Assembly: GCA_030737875.1 (NCBI GenBank)
Contig: CM060926.1
Span: forward strand, 162,885,579 to 162,949,578
Length of the DNA stretch: 64,000 nucleotides
DNA from: Allium sativum
Lineage: Eukaryota > Streptophyta > Magnoliopsida > Asparagales > Amaryllidaceae
Direction: 5' to 3'
Below are positions 12,031 to 23,228 of this stretch, piece by piece (the stretch's first letter is position 1; each line of letters starts with the position of its first letter). Under the pieces are notes generated by a model, which was not told where the DNA came from, did no database searches, and saw only the letters and a program-made list of their open reading frames with translations. The translations under genes and the position numbers were made by a program.

Positions 12031-13281
12031 TCACTGGAAAGCAAACTCGCAATCCAAGTCCCAATTGAATGCTAGATTCTTCTTGGTCAATTTCGTGAGC
12101 GGAGCTGAGATTTTCGAAAAATCCTTTATGAACTTTCGATAGAAACCTGCTAGTCCTAGAAAACTTCGGACCTCAGTTGCATTCCTTGGTGTCTTCCAAT
12201 CCTGTACCGCCACTACCTTAGCAGGGTCCACTGCTAACCCTTGTTTGGATACTATGTGCCCAAGGAACCTCACTTCTTCTCTCCAAAAGTGGCATTTGGA
12301 GAATTTGGCTTTTAGTTGATGGACTCGCAGAGTTTCCATGATTGCCCTTAAGTGCTGAGCATGTTCCTCTTCACTCTTTGAGAAGATAAGGATATCGTCT
12401 ACGAAGACCACCACGAACTTATTGAGGAAATCTCTGAATACACTACTCATCAGGTCCACGAAGTAAGCAGGTGCATTTGTCAAGCCGAAAGGCATGACAA
12501 GCCATTCAAAGAAGCCGTCTGGGGTTCTGAATGCCGTTTTATCGATACTATCTTCAGCCACCCTTAGTTGATGAAAACCGGTCGCTAAATCGAGTTGGGA
12601 GAAAACAGACGCTCCTACAAGCTGATCAAACAAATCGTCAATTCTGGGGAGAGGGTGCCTATTCTTTTTCGTTAGCTTGTTGAGCTCCCTATAGTCAACA
12701 CATAGACGGAGTGAACCATCCGCCTTTGTAGCGAACACCACTGGAGCGCCCCATTCTGAAATGCTCCTCCTAATGAACCCCTTTTCTAGAAGCTCTTTAA
12801 TCTGTTTACTGAGCTCTTTCCTTTCCCGTGGAGCCATGTGTCTAACGGGCAATGCAACGGGCTTTGCATTATCTACAAGGTATATGCGGAAGTCTATCTC
12901 CCGCTTCGGAGGCAAGCCCTTCACCTCTTCGAAGACATCCGGATATTCCCGGACCACTCTAACTGATTGCAAATTTTCAAGAGAGGCATCTAGCGATTCA
13001 AGGTAACTAAGCATAACCGCATACGAGGGATTACAAGAAATTTCCAAAGTATTACCGAGCTGGGTTAGGAGCCTAACAACCCTTTTCTCACAATCAAGGA
13101 TGGCCCCATTACTGGATAGCCAATCCATGCCCAAAATCAAACCATATCCCGAAAAGCCCAAAACAAAGGCACTACATTGAAATTCTACGCTTAGAATAGA
13201 AATTTTCAATCCTAAACAGATCATAGACAAATGAGCTGGGCCCCCAATTGGGTTTGAAACAATTAAGGGGTCCTCTACCAT
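12031..13281 (-). pseudogene. A pol, protease C-terminal part and reverse transcriptase
   Basis: Encodes the end of the protease ([20 protein letters not shown]) and the reverse transcriptase with its catalytic motifs ([31 protein letters not shown]), then the connection region. It ends at a TGA at 12031-12033 where B has CGA (Arg), a single C-to-T change in a CpG. Upstream, one extra A near 13307 shifts the frame away from the protease N-terminus that carries [11 protein letters not shown]. The polyprotein is therefore broken on both sides. Confidence 0.85.
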
Positions 13282-13404
13282 ACTAGTTTTTAGGTGCAGA
13301 GATTCTAACTAAAGCAGACGAGATAAAGGAGTGTGACGCGCCGGAATCAAATAAAGTGCGAACGGGGTGATCATAAAGATAAACTACACTTTCTACAGAA
13401 GTAT

Positions 13405-13761
13405 TTATACCTCGTATCTTTGGGCAGTCCTTAGCCATACTGCCAGTTGTACTTTCTGTCTATCTTCTACCTCAAAGATGATGAATAAGTCCTCGGTTTC
13501 TTTCAGCCAATTTATAGCTGCCACGAAGGACTCAGTTCCATGAAAATCTTTTCCTCCCATAGCTTTAAAATCTTTACATATCTTAGCAAACGTGTTTCCC
13601 CGTGGAGGAGGTGGAGGAAGAGGCGCTGCTGCAGCTGGATGATTTCCTGCAGCTGGGGGAGGAGGAACGGTAGGGCCTGGCTGAGTGGCCCTTGCTTCTA
13701 AGAACCGTCTAAACCAACCAGGTATTGGTACACCCTCTGGCAAGTTAAGTTCTTCGAACAT
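13405..13761 (-). pseudogene. A gag, N-terminal remnant
   Basis: The 118-codon frame begins MFEELNLPEGVPIPGWFRRF, like the Gag start of B and C, and keeps the region around FAKICKDFKAMGGKDFHGTE. It ends shortly after LAVWL. Compared with B, most of the capsid and the first CCHC knuckle are missing: in another frame the next bases read AKDCPK, the end of the second knuckle, and soon after comes a protease-like segment. Most of gag was therefore removed by deletion and the remaining parts are out of frame. It cannot encode a functional capsid. Confidence 0.8.
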
Positions 13762-13762
13762 G

Positions 13763-13936
13763 CTGAAACAAAAAGGATAGATTCAAAACGAAGGATAAGA
13801 GATAGTACCTATGGCTTTGGGGGGGGGGGGGACTTTGACTTTTTTAAAATAAAATAATATTTTTCTTTTAAAAATGCTTCTTTAAATTTCCTTTTTGAAA
13901 ATAAATTTTCAAAACTTTTTATCTTATTTGGTAAAC
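13763..13936 (-). other. candidate leader intron of A
   Basis: On the minus strand, ATAG|GTTTAC lies just after the PBS and TTTCAG| ends one base before the gag ATG (174 nt). B, C and D have the same arrangement with 182, 178 and 174 nt. A 13-G run (13819-13831 on the + strand) lies inside. Splicing is inferred only. Confidence 0.4.
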
Positions 13937-13940
13937 CTAT

Positions 13941-13952
13941 GCTCTGATACCA
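13941..13952 (-). other. A primer-binding site
   Basis: TGGTATCAGAGC on the minus strand, 2 nt inside the 5' LTR. It is complementary to the 3' end of plant initiator-Met tRNA, as in most Ty3/gypsy elements. Confidence 0.9.
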
Positions 13953-14870
13953 AGTGAAACACCCCACCTCCGTTAGGGTCACTCTCAAAGAGAATGCCGT
14001 AATTTTGGTGGAGGTTTATAAGTATAAGTCACAGATATACAAGACAGATATAAGAACACATATTTTTGAACAGCGGAAAAAAAACAACAATCTTTATTTC
14101 ATTAAAAATACGTGTTACAACAACCATACCATAATTGTCTTACAATACTTCCAAAAACATAACATCTTCATAACTGTCTTGATTACATTATTTAAAGAAG
14201 CATAAAGAAAACATAAATAAACTGCAAAAGTCCCATAGTTGTTGTCCAAAGCCATAGTCCAAAACGAAAAGATCCAAGCAATACATTCTTTCTCTTCAAG
14301 CTAGATAAGAAGGTTGGTCAAGCTGCGGTATTCCCTCCCTGTGGACCTGGGGGTGGAAACGGAAGAAAAGAAAACGAAAGAAAAGTAGAGTCAGACATAA
14401 AGCCTGAGTAAGTCTAGGACTATTCAGTCTATGAATAAAGAACTGGTATGATAAGTATAAACTAGAAATGGGAAAGCACCAAATACTTGGTTAAGTTGTC
14501 TAGGGTCAAATATACTATCGTACCCAATATTAATCTCTGTTCCCCATATAAACTAGTTCCCAATAGGCACCCCATAATCAGGGTGAAGTGATCCATTTTA
14601 TGATGATCGGCTCCTACTCGCATAGTTACATGTGTCTTACGGCCCCCGATGTTGTAGTTACCTATGCTGGTCCCACCATGGGGTGTATCAAGTCCCATGG
14701 CGGTGGCCCGACACAACCCTAGAATGCACAGGTATGCTACTGGTGCCCAGTGCCTTATTTTTCTGCGCCGGAGTGTGTGCACGCCCGCACCCCGTTAGAA
14801 CCTACACTGATGCACCACCGCCGTCGATTTGACCTCTTACAATCAGCCTTAATTGTCTTATGAAAGCCTT

Positions 14871-15070
14871 GACCTCTCACATTAGACAGGTATTGTTGTG
14901 GCTGCCTGTTGCCGGTTGGGTCCGGGCAGTCTTACGCCACAACTCAGTCTAACCTCAGGTCCTTATTGGGCTCCGTGTTTAACCACCCACATTGGATAGG
15001 TATTGTTGTGACTACTGGACAGCCGGGCGGTTCCGGGCAGGTTTACATCACAACTCAATCCATCCTCGGG
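14871..15070. repeat. paired stem modules in A right LTR
   Basis: Second copy of the pair at 7054-7255. The outer arm of unit 2 is kept, but the following base differs (AATCCATCC here, AATCCAACC on the left). Confidence 0.6.
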
Positions 15071-16728
15071 TTAAACACATCGTATTTTCTACATTTACAT
15101 ATTCTGTCTCTTTTCTTTTTATATGTAAATATTTGCGGCCCATTATTTAAAAATCAATTTAAGCTAATGGTGTAAAGGCTTACACCAATCATGGGCCCAA
15201 CTCATTCTTGAATTTGGGCCCCTCTACTTTTATATTTTCATTTATTAATTAATTTGGCCCAACGCTATTTCCCCCGTTTAATGCGTTCGTTTATTATAAT
15301 ATATGTTGGGCTTAGCCTTTTAAGCCCAACTTAGCCACGTGAAAAAGGGAAGGCTTAAAACGTGATTATACACACAAAGAGGGGAATGTGAACGCATGAA
15401 CTTGCAACATAACGTTGGAACTACAAAATAGAAACTGGTGTACTTGCATTGTGGTAACATATACTTTGGTCATAAAGCATAAGTGACATGAATCAAACCA
15501 TGTAAACTTGTAGTTAAGTTAAGAATCTTACTAAATTAGATATCATTATTAACACATAGTCTTAACTACAACATAAACCTATATTTTTACTTAGGCATAA
15601 TGTCAAACATAAGCAAATCATGTTTATAGAATTACTATATGTTTACAAAGGTGCTTACTTTTGTTACTAATACAAAAGTATAGTTCAACTAGAATTATTC
15701 CAACTTAATCATGATTTTTATTCACATAATCATGGCACAAATATACCCAAACATGAAATCATGGTAATCATGGCATAAATATTCCTAAACATGAAATCAT
15801 GGTTTTTACTTTATTCATGTAATCATGGCATAAATATTCCTAAACATGAAATCATGATTTTTACTTTATTCATGCAAACTTGCAATTGGAATGTAAATCT
15901 AACTTAGCTATGTGTCACATATATTATCATATAATTCTTGTTAACAATATAGGTCTAACATGTTTTTCAATTAGGCATAATACCAAACATAGTCTAGTCA
16001 CATTCATAAAATCAACATAAGTTCACAAAGAGGCTTACTTTTGTTTCTAATACAAAAGTATGGTTTTATACATAGATCATGATGCCAATTCTAACATAAT
16101 TTCATATGAATCATAATACCCCAAATTTGATCCAATTATACAAAAAGTGATTTTGTACAAAAAAATATACATTATGTTGGCATAGTAGCAAAACCACATA
16201 CTTGCATGAATCTCAAATAAACTACCGCAAACATATAGCTTCAACATGAATTACATACTTGCGAATATCCAATCGTATACTTGCATGAATCTCAAATAAA
16301 CTACCGCAAACATGTAGTTTTTATCATGAATTACATACTTGCGAATATCCAATCATTATATCACAACATTCCAAATCGATTAGAATCATAGCAACGCTCA
16401 AATATGAATTACTATCACCACAAATCAAGTGTAATTCTCATTTTACACAAATCAAACACAGTTATTTAATTCATACCAAAATAGTACTCTACTTACAATC
16501 GTGTGACGAATTCTTCAATTCAGGAATCTGAATTCTGGATTTGGAGATGCTATTCCTTTGATGTAGGCGTTGATTTGATTTGTTTAAGTTTAACTTGTAG
16601 TTGCTTTGTGCTTTAGAGTTTGTCTCCTAATCGTCTCTCAAATTGGTGGCTACTCCTAATCGTTCCTCAGCAACATGATGGCCTCATTCTTATTTTTGAA
16701 TGAATAGATTAGGTAGAGTCTAGGGTCA

Positions 16729-16736
16729 TTTTTATA
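16729..16736 (-). promoter_or_regulatory. TATA box of A 5' LTR (element promoter)
   Basis: TATAAAAA on the minus strand, about 520 bp from the outer end of the LTR. This copy would drive transcription of the element. Confidence 0.45.
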
Positions 16737-17255
16737 GAGTTTATGAAATGATTAGGACCATCGATGTAGCTTGGGTTAATCGTAGCCATTCATTCGAAAG
16801 AGAGACCAATCAGGAGCTGACACCTAGCCCTAGTGACAAAGCAAGGCTTAGAAAATCGACCAAACACAGACCAGGCCAGCCAGGGTGGGCTGGGTTCGAC
16901 CTGGCTCTGGGGCCAGGTCGACAGCCCAGTCGACAGCCCTGTCGAGTCGACTGCCAAGTCAACCTGGGTGCCTTAGGCGGGAATTTTCCCGCCTTGGCCA
17001 ATTGGGCCCGATTTTGAATTTTAAACTTGTTTTATGAGCTGTTTTCGTCTGTTTGAATTTTAACCTGAATTCTGAAACTTCCGGAGGCCATATCTTCTTC
17101 ATACGGACTCCGTTTTTCGAAAACTCGGACTCTATTTCGCGTATTTTTCCGAGACGAACACAACGGCGTATCCCGTTTCCCTTAGTTCTTTGATTTGAAA
17201 TTAATTATACTTTAATTTGTGAATTTCACGGTTATAGAATTCACGGGGTGTTACA

Positions 17256-17260
17256 CCTCC
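17256..17260. repeat. target site duplication of A (right)
   Basis: CCTCC, pair of 5902-5906. Confidence 0.9.
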
Positions 17261-19425
17261 TCCTCCTCTTTCAAGCTTGGGCAATGGCCGAAATAATAAT
17301 AAAATAATAGAAAATAGTGAAAAGGAAGAAAGGGAGAAAGGAGGGCAAGACGGGGAGCTAGGGACTCTTAGGCAGAGGCTTGGGCTTCACGGGGTAAGTT
17401 TTTAAATAATATTTATTTATTTTGGTAAAATATATATATATATATACACATATATATATAATAATTAAAATAGAATTTGTAAAAATAATTATCGGGACAA
17501 TCTAAGGGTGATAGAGAGGATAGTGTCTAAGGCTTGAGTTTGGAAAATATAGTTTCCTGCTCTCCCTGGCTATCCCTAACTGATCCGACGGATGGGATGG
17601 TTAATTTAAATTTAAATTTAAAATTTAATTTGAATTTAAAATAGACCAGGGGCATTTTCGTAATTTTTAACTATAAACTTTAAAAGCTTATAACTTTTCC
17701 GAAACAAGTCGAATTTCCATGAAACAAGGACCGTTGGATTCTTATTGAAAAAAACTTTCAAATGAGTTACAGCAGATTTTTGATCCAGGTTATAATTTTT
17801 AAGTTATAATTAAATGAATATTTTTTAAATATTTTATTTGGAAAATAAATTTAATTAATATTAAAATGGTTTTTCAATTTTAAAAATTGGATATGGCTAG
17901 AGATGGGAAAGTAGGATTTTTTTAGAAGGGCAGGAAAGGTAATTTGGCTAATAACGCAATTAGGAATTAATTAAGATAAAAATAATTTAATTAATTAAAT
18001 TAAATATATATTCATTTAAATTAGGTAAAATTGTAAATAGCATAACTTTTGCATACATTAACGAAATTTAACGAAACAAGATCCGTTGGGATCGCAGGGA
18101 CGAGACCTACCCGATAGCACTGACTAGGAGGCATTCTGACGCTGTTGAAAATTCAGCTAATTTTGGACGGTCGTCCCAAATTAAATGCAACAAACGCGTC
18201 AACCATCGACCAGAACAAACTCTGGTGAGTTAATTCTCACACCTTCTGAAATTCTGTGATGTGGTAAATTCATATTAAAATATAATTTACCTTTAAAAAT
18301 ATAAATTGGTTGACTGGTTGCTATTGGCTGATTATTGGTTGTTGTTATCTATAGATGGTTGAATTTATTTCATATATTATTATGAAATGTTTAACGAGCT
18401 GTGATGCAGGGCAGAACAGGTTGGAGGGATCCGACCGGATTCCTCAAATATTATATGTGTTGTTTGTTTGTTTCTACTGTTGATATTTGAACTGTTTAAA
18501 CCCCTATGGTTGAAAAATCTGTTTGAACTTGATGGTTGAACAAATAATCACCCGTGTTGTGTTTAAATCAACTGACAGTGTTGATTTGGTAATTGGCAGT
18601 GAATTGCCTAAAATGTGCTGTTTTAACGTCGTTCGACCGTTCGGTGAAACGATGCAATTTTAAAGTTATAAATTATTTTATAACTATATTGGGTCGTTTC
18701 AAGTATTTTATTTAAGTAATTAAATAAGAAGTTTATAATTAAATATTTTAATCAAGTTTATAAAGGAACTATTTAAATGGTGAGTGGAAAAATGGTATGA
18801 TGTATAATCCAAGTTTTCAAACGAGATTGGAAAATGAGGTTTTATAAATGAATGGGGGAAATTCCAATGAAGTTTTACTTAATGTTTTATTTGTTTAGTA
18901 AGACGAATTCAAATCGAATGAAATTGGATAATTGATTTGAAATGAAATAAAATGATGGTTTTAAAATAAAATATTAGAAATGTTTAAATTTAACTTAAGA
19001 GATTATCATGAGTATTTAAGAAGAAATCCAAGTGGGATTTTAAACGGTTTAAACCAAAATGATAACTTTAAAAAGTTAAAGACTTGAATTAGGCAAAGGT
19101 TGTAGTTGAAATAAGAATTACAAATAAAGAGAAAACCCATACGATTGTTTGGTATTAGATTTGGCAAATGTATTCCTGGAACTAAAATTCAAGTTAAAAG
19201 GTGTCGTATAGTTAAGAGGTGGTAAAGATGATTCTTAATCCAAGATAAGATTATTATAAGAATGCAAATAGATTGAAGTAAATTATTTGACCAGAGGTTT
19301 TGATAATAAATCAAAACATTATAAGCAGAGTAATGATTCAAGTTAAAAGTGATGTTTTTAATGAATATTTACTTAATTAAACGAATTAAATAAAGAGATT
19401 ATCGAAAAGAGATTTCAAATGTAAG
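17261..19425 (+). repeat. O left LTR, segment 2
   Basis: Continues the O LTR after A; matches 45056-47228. It contains a TA-rich microsatellite (17431-17461) and AT-rich tracts. No gene. It ends with GTAAG, the D target duplication. Confidence 0.85.
19421..19425. repeat. target site duplication of D (left)
   Basis: GTAAG, matched at 40866-40870. The empty site survives in the other LTR of O at 47224-47228. Confidence 0.9.
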
Positions 19426-19474
19426 TGTGACGGCCCGCCCCGCACCAGCCTGCATTTCCTCCGAAAGTGCGCTG
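19426..19474 (-). repeat. D 3' LTR, outer 49 bp
   Basis: TGTGACGGCCCGCCCCGCACC onward, up to the B target CGCTG. Identical to the start of the right LTR at 38316, which reads GTGCGCTGTACACA across the empty site. Confidence 0.9.
19470..19474. repeat. target site duplication of B (left)
   Basis: CGCTG, matched at 31084-31088. Confidence 0.92.
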
Positions 19475-20715
19475 TGTAACACCCCACTCCCGCTATGATC
19501 ACTCACAATGGGAATGCCATAACATCGGTGGAGTATTTTAGTGAATATAGAACAGAAAAATTACACCTAGACAGATATAAATAGTACTTGAAATTTTAAA
19601 ACATCATCTCATAACAGCGGAAGTAAAACATGTCTGGTTACATCATAAACCCACAATAAAAGTCAAGTACAATATCCATCAAGATAAAGAAGTACATAAT
19701 CCCATTCTCATACAATAGCCAAAACAAAAGGAAAGATAACTGGATAACTGGAGCTTTACATCTACCCAAGCTCCTAAAGACTGGAACAGCAATCCGATCA
19801 AGCTCCACTACTGCTAGGATCCACCACAGGACCTGAGGGTTGGGAAAAAGATAAAGACAACGGGGTCAGACATAAGTCTGAGTGAGTCCTATAACTTTAA
19901 CAATACAATCGTTAAAGTAACCAGAGAAGACATAACTTGATATATGGTAACATATCGGGATGAACGGCTATACTAAGCAGTTAACTAAACTAAGATAAAG
20001 GATAAAGACGCATCTACCCTTCCTAAGGTAAATTACTAAACTGCACCACACCAGTCGTTCCTAACTTAAAGGTTGATCCCACCCATGGACTTATAAAATT
20101 AACCTAGTAGTACTTGCGTACCCCTAGGTGACCAAGTAGGCGCCACGGGGCCCTACAATCCACCAGGTGTACACACTACTCCCCATTCGATCGGCTCCCT
20201 AACGTAGATACCCGTGCTGGCCCCACCTTGGGGTGTACCATTCCCCAACGTGGCAACCCGATATAATCAACGGTGCACGGCTTATATCTACACGATGCAA
20301 CAACGGCTTATCTACCAACCCGGGCCCATTCACGCATATGAAGCCCGTTGGACTTGCGTTGCCACCGCTAACCCGTTTTGGCCTCTTATAATCAAGCCCA
20401 ATATGCGTGTCCCGTCACTCGACATGGGTCGAGCCCACAAAGATACGTTTGGGATATTGGTTGAAATGGGCCCCCACAAGCTACCCACTTAAGCTTGTCC
20501 AATATCTAGTGTATCCCACTTAACCCTTTAATCATGTTTTAATTACATGTTCTATTTTGGTTAAGTATTCTAATCGTATTTTCTATTGCCACCCAAGGCA
20601 ACCACTAGATTTTCTCATGCCACCCGAGGCACCCACTTAACCCCTCATGTCCCTCTACATGCTAATGTGGTTAAGTGTTTCTTAATTAATTAATTAAGAA
20701 CGTAACCTTTGTAAA

Positions 20716-20932
20716 GACCTCTCACATTAGACTGTCTTTTATGACCGCTGGTTAAGCCGGTTGGGTCCGGGCAGCCTTATGTCATAACAGAGTCTAACCT
20801 CGTGTCTTTACATTAATTACGTATTTAGTTTGTGCCTAAGACCTCTCACATTGGGCTAACATTTGTAGCAACTGGTTAAGCCGGTTGGGTCCGGGCAGTT
20901 TTACGCTACAACTGAGTCCAACCTCGTGTCTT
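20716..20932. repeat. paired stem modules in B left LTR
   Basis: Unit 1 (20716-20808) has outer arms TTAGACT 20727-20733 / AGTCTAA 20791-20797 and inner arms TTATGAC 20739-20745 / GTCATAA 20781-20787. Unit 2 (20840-20932) has outer arms TTGGGCT 20851-20857 / AGTCCAA 20915-20921 (one G-T) and inner arms TTGTAGC 20863-20869 / GCTACAA 20905-20911. The apex in both is GCCGGTTGGGTCCGGGCAG. Confidence 0.7.
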
Positions 20933-21008
20933 AGTCAATTAATTACACCTAATTAATCACCCTCATAATTTTATATTAATTATCCCTAATTAATCAAGTT
21001 TTTCTTAA

Positions 21009-21125
21009 CATGGGTAGACCTAACTTAATAGGTAAATTCCCATGGGGTAGACCTAACTCAATAGGTAAATTCCCAACACATAGTATGGGTACACCTAACC
21101 AAATAGGCAAATTCCCATACTATGT
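21009..21125. repeat. triple inverted-repeat array in B left LTR
   Basis: Three tandem units of about 36 bp containing GTAGACCTAACTYAATAGGT and AAATTCCCA. Each has ends of opposite sense: CATGGG 21009-21014 / CCCATG 21039-21044, and in the last unit a perfect 12-bp arm pair ACATAGTATGGG 21078-21089 / CCCATACTATGT 21114-21125. Confidence 0.7.
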
Positions 21126-21447
21126 TTATTTATTTTGTGTTATGCATAATTATATTAATTTCACACAATCTTATTAACTTATGCATTTAATTACCCCATC
21201 GTTCCCACGTAATTTCGTTCATGATATAACACATATAAAAGGTGTCAACTTGCATATGAATGAACATGTTTCAAAGGTGCCATCTTGCATATTAACAAAC
21301 ACATAACTTGCATATGAACTTGCATAACATGTCACATAACTTGCATATAATATGTCACATAACTTACATATTCATTTTGCATAACAAACTTGCATATTAG
21401 CTTATAGACTTGCATAATGTGTCATCATGAACTTGCATATTAATAAA

Positions 21448-21669
21448 CATGTAACTTGCATATTTACATACATGTAACTCGCATATTAACAAACATGTAA
21501 CTTGCATATAAAGAAACATGTAACTTGCATATTTACATACATGTAACTTGCATATTAACAAACATGTAACTTGCATATTAACAAACATGTAACTTGCATA
21601 TTTACATACATGTAACTTGCATATTAACAAACATGTAACTTGCATATTAACAAACATGTAACTTGCATA
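21448..21669. repeat. 23-bp tandem array in B left LTR
   Basis: Nine full copies and one partial copy of a 23-bp unit, consensus CATGTAACTTGCATATTAACA plus AA, with a variant ending TTTACATA. The ORF across it is a by-product of the repeat. Confidence 0.85.
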
Positions 21670-22105
21670 GCATATTACCATGAACTTGCATAACATGCAT
21701 ATGATTACATAGCCCACAACTTGCATATTTAGCATCATGCAAACATAACATACATCATATTAAACTTGCATAAGCTTACATACTCAACATGCATAAACAT
21801 AAGATTAATGCTAACATCATATCATATGATTCAAAGCTCATTAACCCACATACAAAACCATAAATCTCATCACATCTCATCTAATTAGTTTACCAAAAGA
21901 TCATCAAAGTGATAGAAACTCACAACTAGCAACTTTGAACACCAAATGAAGAAGATTAAGATGCTAAGAAGGGATTAGAAGTTGATTAGAGAGTGATTAG
22001 TATGCAACCCTCTTCATAAAATTAGTGGAGGCCATGAGAGCTAGCATTTTGCCATAGTTTAGTCACTAGGTTTAATTATGAATGAATTAGGGTAGGTTAG
22101 GGTCT

Positions 22106-22113
22106 TATTTATA
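22106..22113 (-). promoter_or_regulatory. TATA box, B 3' LTR
   Basis: TATAAATA on the minus strand, about 590 bp from the inner end of this LTR. Confidence 0.5.
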
Positions 22114-22705
22114 GATTAGGCAAGTGTTTTAGGCCATAGGATTAACCCTAGATTCAATCCAAGCCATCAAAGCATGTCTTGGGGAAGAAGTCAAGTGTAG
22201 GAACCATCTAGGGCCTTTAGATTAAAGATGGACCATGAGAACCATTCAAATGCAAAATCTGCACTTGAGCGAATCGGCCCACGGGTTGACAGCCAAACAC
22301 CCTGGATTAACCCCTAGTCGACCCAGCGGGCTTGGGTCGACTTCAAAAATCGGCCGGTTCGGTTATTCCCCTCTCCCAATTCGCTGTTTTGAGCATTTTT
22401 GCATATTTATTTATTAAATTTTCAATTATATATATATATATATCAATATATATATATATATATATATATATCTACACAACCCATTTCACTTAATTAAGTA
22501 TACTTTAATTTGGGAATTTTCGTGAAACTTCGCGAGGCCATATCTTGGTCATACGGACTCCGATTTTCGAAAACTCGGACTCTATTTCGCGTATTTTTCC
22601 GAGACGAACACAATGGCATAGCCCGTTTCCCTTGATTCCCATTTTAGAATTAAATTCTGCCTCGATTTATGTTATTACAGGTTATTGAAAATACGGGTTG
22701 TTACA

Positions 22706-22718
22706 TTCTCCCCTCCTT
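22706..22718 (-). other. B polypurine tract
   Basis: AAGGAGGGGAGAA on the minus strand, directly next to the 3' LTR. Confidence 0.8.
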
Positions 22719-23228
22719 AAAGGATTTCGTCCCCGAAATCTTCAAGTTAGGAAGAACGTATCCTACCATCCAATCATCCATCTACTCAAAGCATCATCCA
22801 CGAGCAATCATTGTCCTTACAAGATTCTAAATGCTGGATGGATATATGCAAAAGTGTGTGTATATGTACTTACCTAATGCGAAAATCAGGCGGTTACTGA
22901 TACAGTAAACCTCCTTAATGCAAACCATGATAGTGCCATGCATCCAATATGTATGCGAAACCCTATTGACACATACAAATTTCTACATGCGTGCACAACC
23001 ATACACAAAAATGCATCATCCATATGATAACACAGCCATGATACATCCATCAATCTAACTACCACATCCATTTATGCAATATGCAACATGAAGTGACTGA
23101 GCCGATCTAGTGCCTAATGTGTGTGTATATGCATCCACGAGCAACCACTAGCAAACAATTGCATCCATATGCATCCATCAACCATAACATGTTTCAAACA
23201 CATGTTTCAACCATAGGTTTTACCCTAT
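22719..23228 (-). other. B 3' untranslated region
   Basis: Non-coding stretch between the pol stop and the polypurine tract, related to the same region of A and C. Contains GCAACCACTAGCAA-type short repeats. No gene seen. Confidence 0.6.

Larger units (their letters stand above)
5907..17255 (-). mobile_element. element A: Ty3/gypsy chromovirus, defective
   Basis: A complete insertion with TSD CCTCC, LTRs of 3546 bp (left) and 3301 bp (right), an initiator-Met PBS, a polypurine tract and a minus-strand gag-pol broken by deletions, a frameshift and a stop. It belongs to the same subfamily as B and C. About 60 LTR substitutions counted by eye (about 1.9%) make it older than B and D. Much of the LTR length difference is a 225 bp deletion in the right LTR. 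Confidence 0.9.
13955..17255 (-). repeat. A 5' LTR
   Basis: The right-hand copy, 3301 bp, from TGAAACACCCC to GGGGTGTTACA on the + strand. Relative to the left copy it lacks 225 bp at the TCAGCC junction (about 14843-14848), and a short segment near 16945 where an internal GTCGAC-type repeat was lost. The paired stem modules are at 14871-15070 and the TATA box at 16729-16736 (minus strand). Confidence 0.9.
19475..22705 (-). repeat. B 3' LTR
   Basis: From TGTAACACCCCACTCC to GGGTTGTTACA on the + strand. It contains the stem modules (20716-20932), a triple hairpin array (21009-21125), a 23-bp tandem array (21448-21669) and a TA microsatellite (about 22427-22471). No gene. Confidence 0.93.

Noticed and set aside
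13941..13952. Possible tRNA genes at GCTCTGATACCA sites
   Set aside because: Only the 12-nt complement of a tRNA 3' end is present at each site, next to an LTR: these are primer-binding sites.
20214..20492. 92-codon ORF in B LTR (also 28598-28876) and related 153-codon ORFs in C LTR at 54310 and 62294
   Set aside because: Frames are not conserved between A, B and C while the DNA structure is; they look like shadows of the structured LTR region.
21448..21669. Possible CRISPR-like array of short regular repeats
   Set aside because: Units are directly adjacent with no unique spacers, and the DNA is plant LTR.
21397..21738. 113-codon ORF on the minus strand, repeated at 29781-30122
   Set aside because: It is the translation of a 23-bp tandem array in the B LTR; no protein family resemblance.
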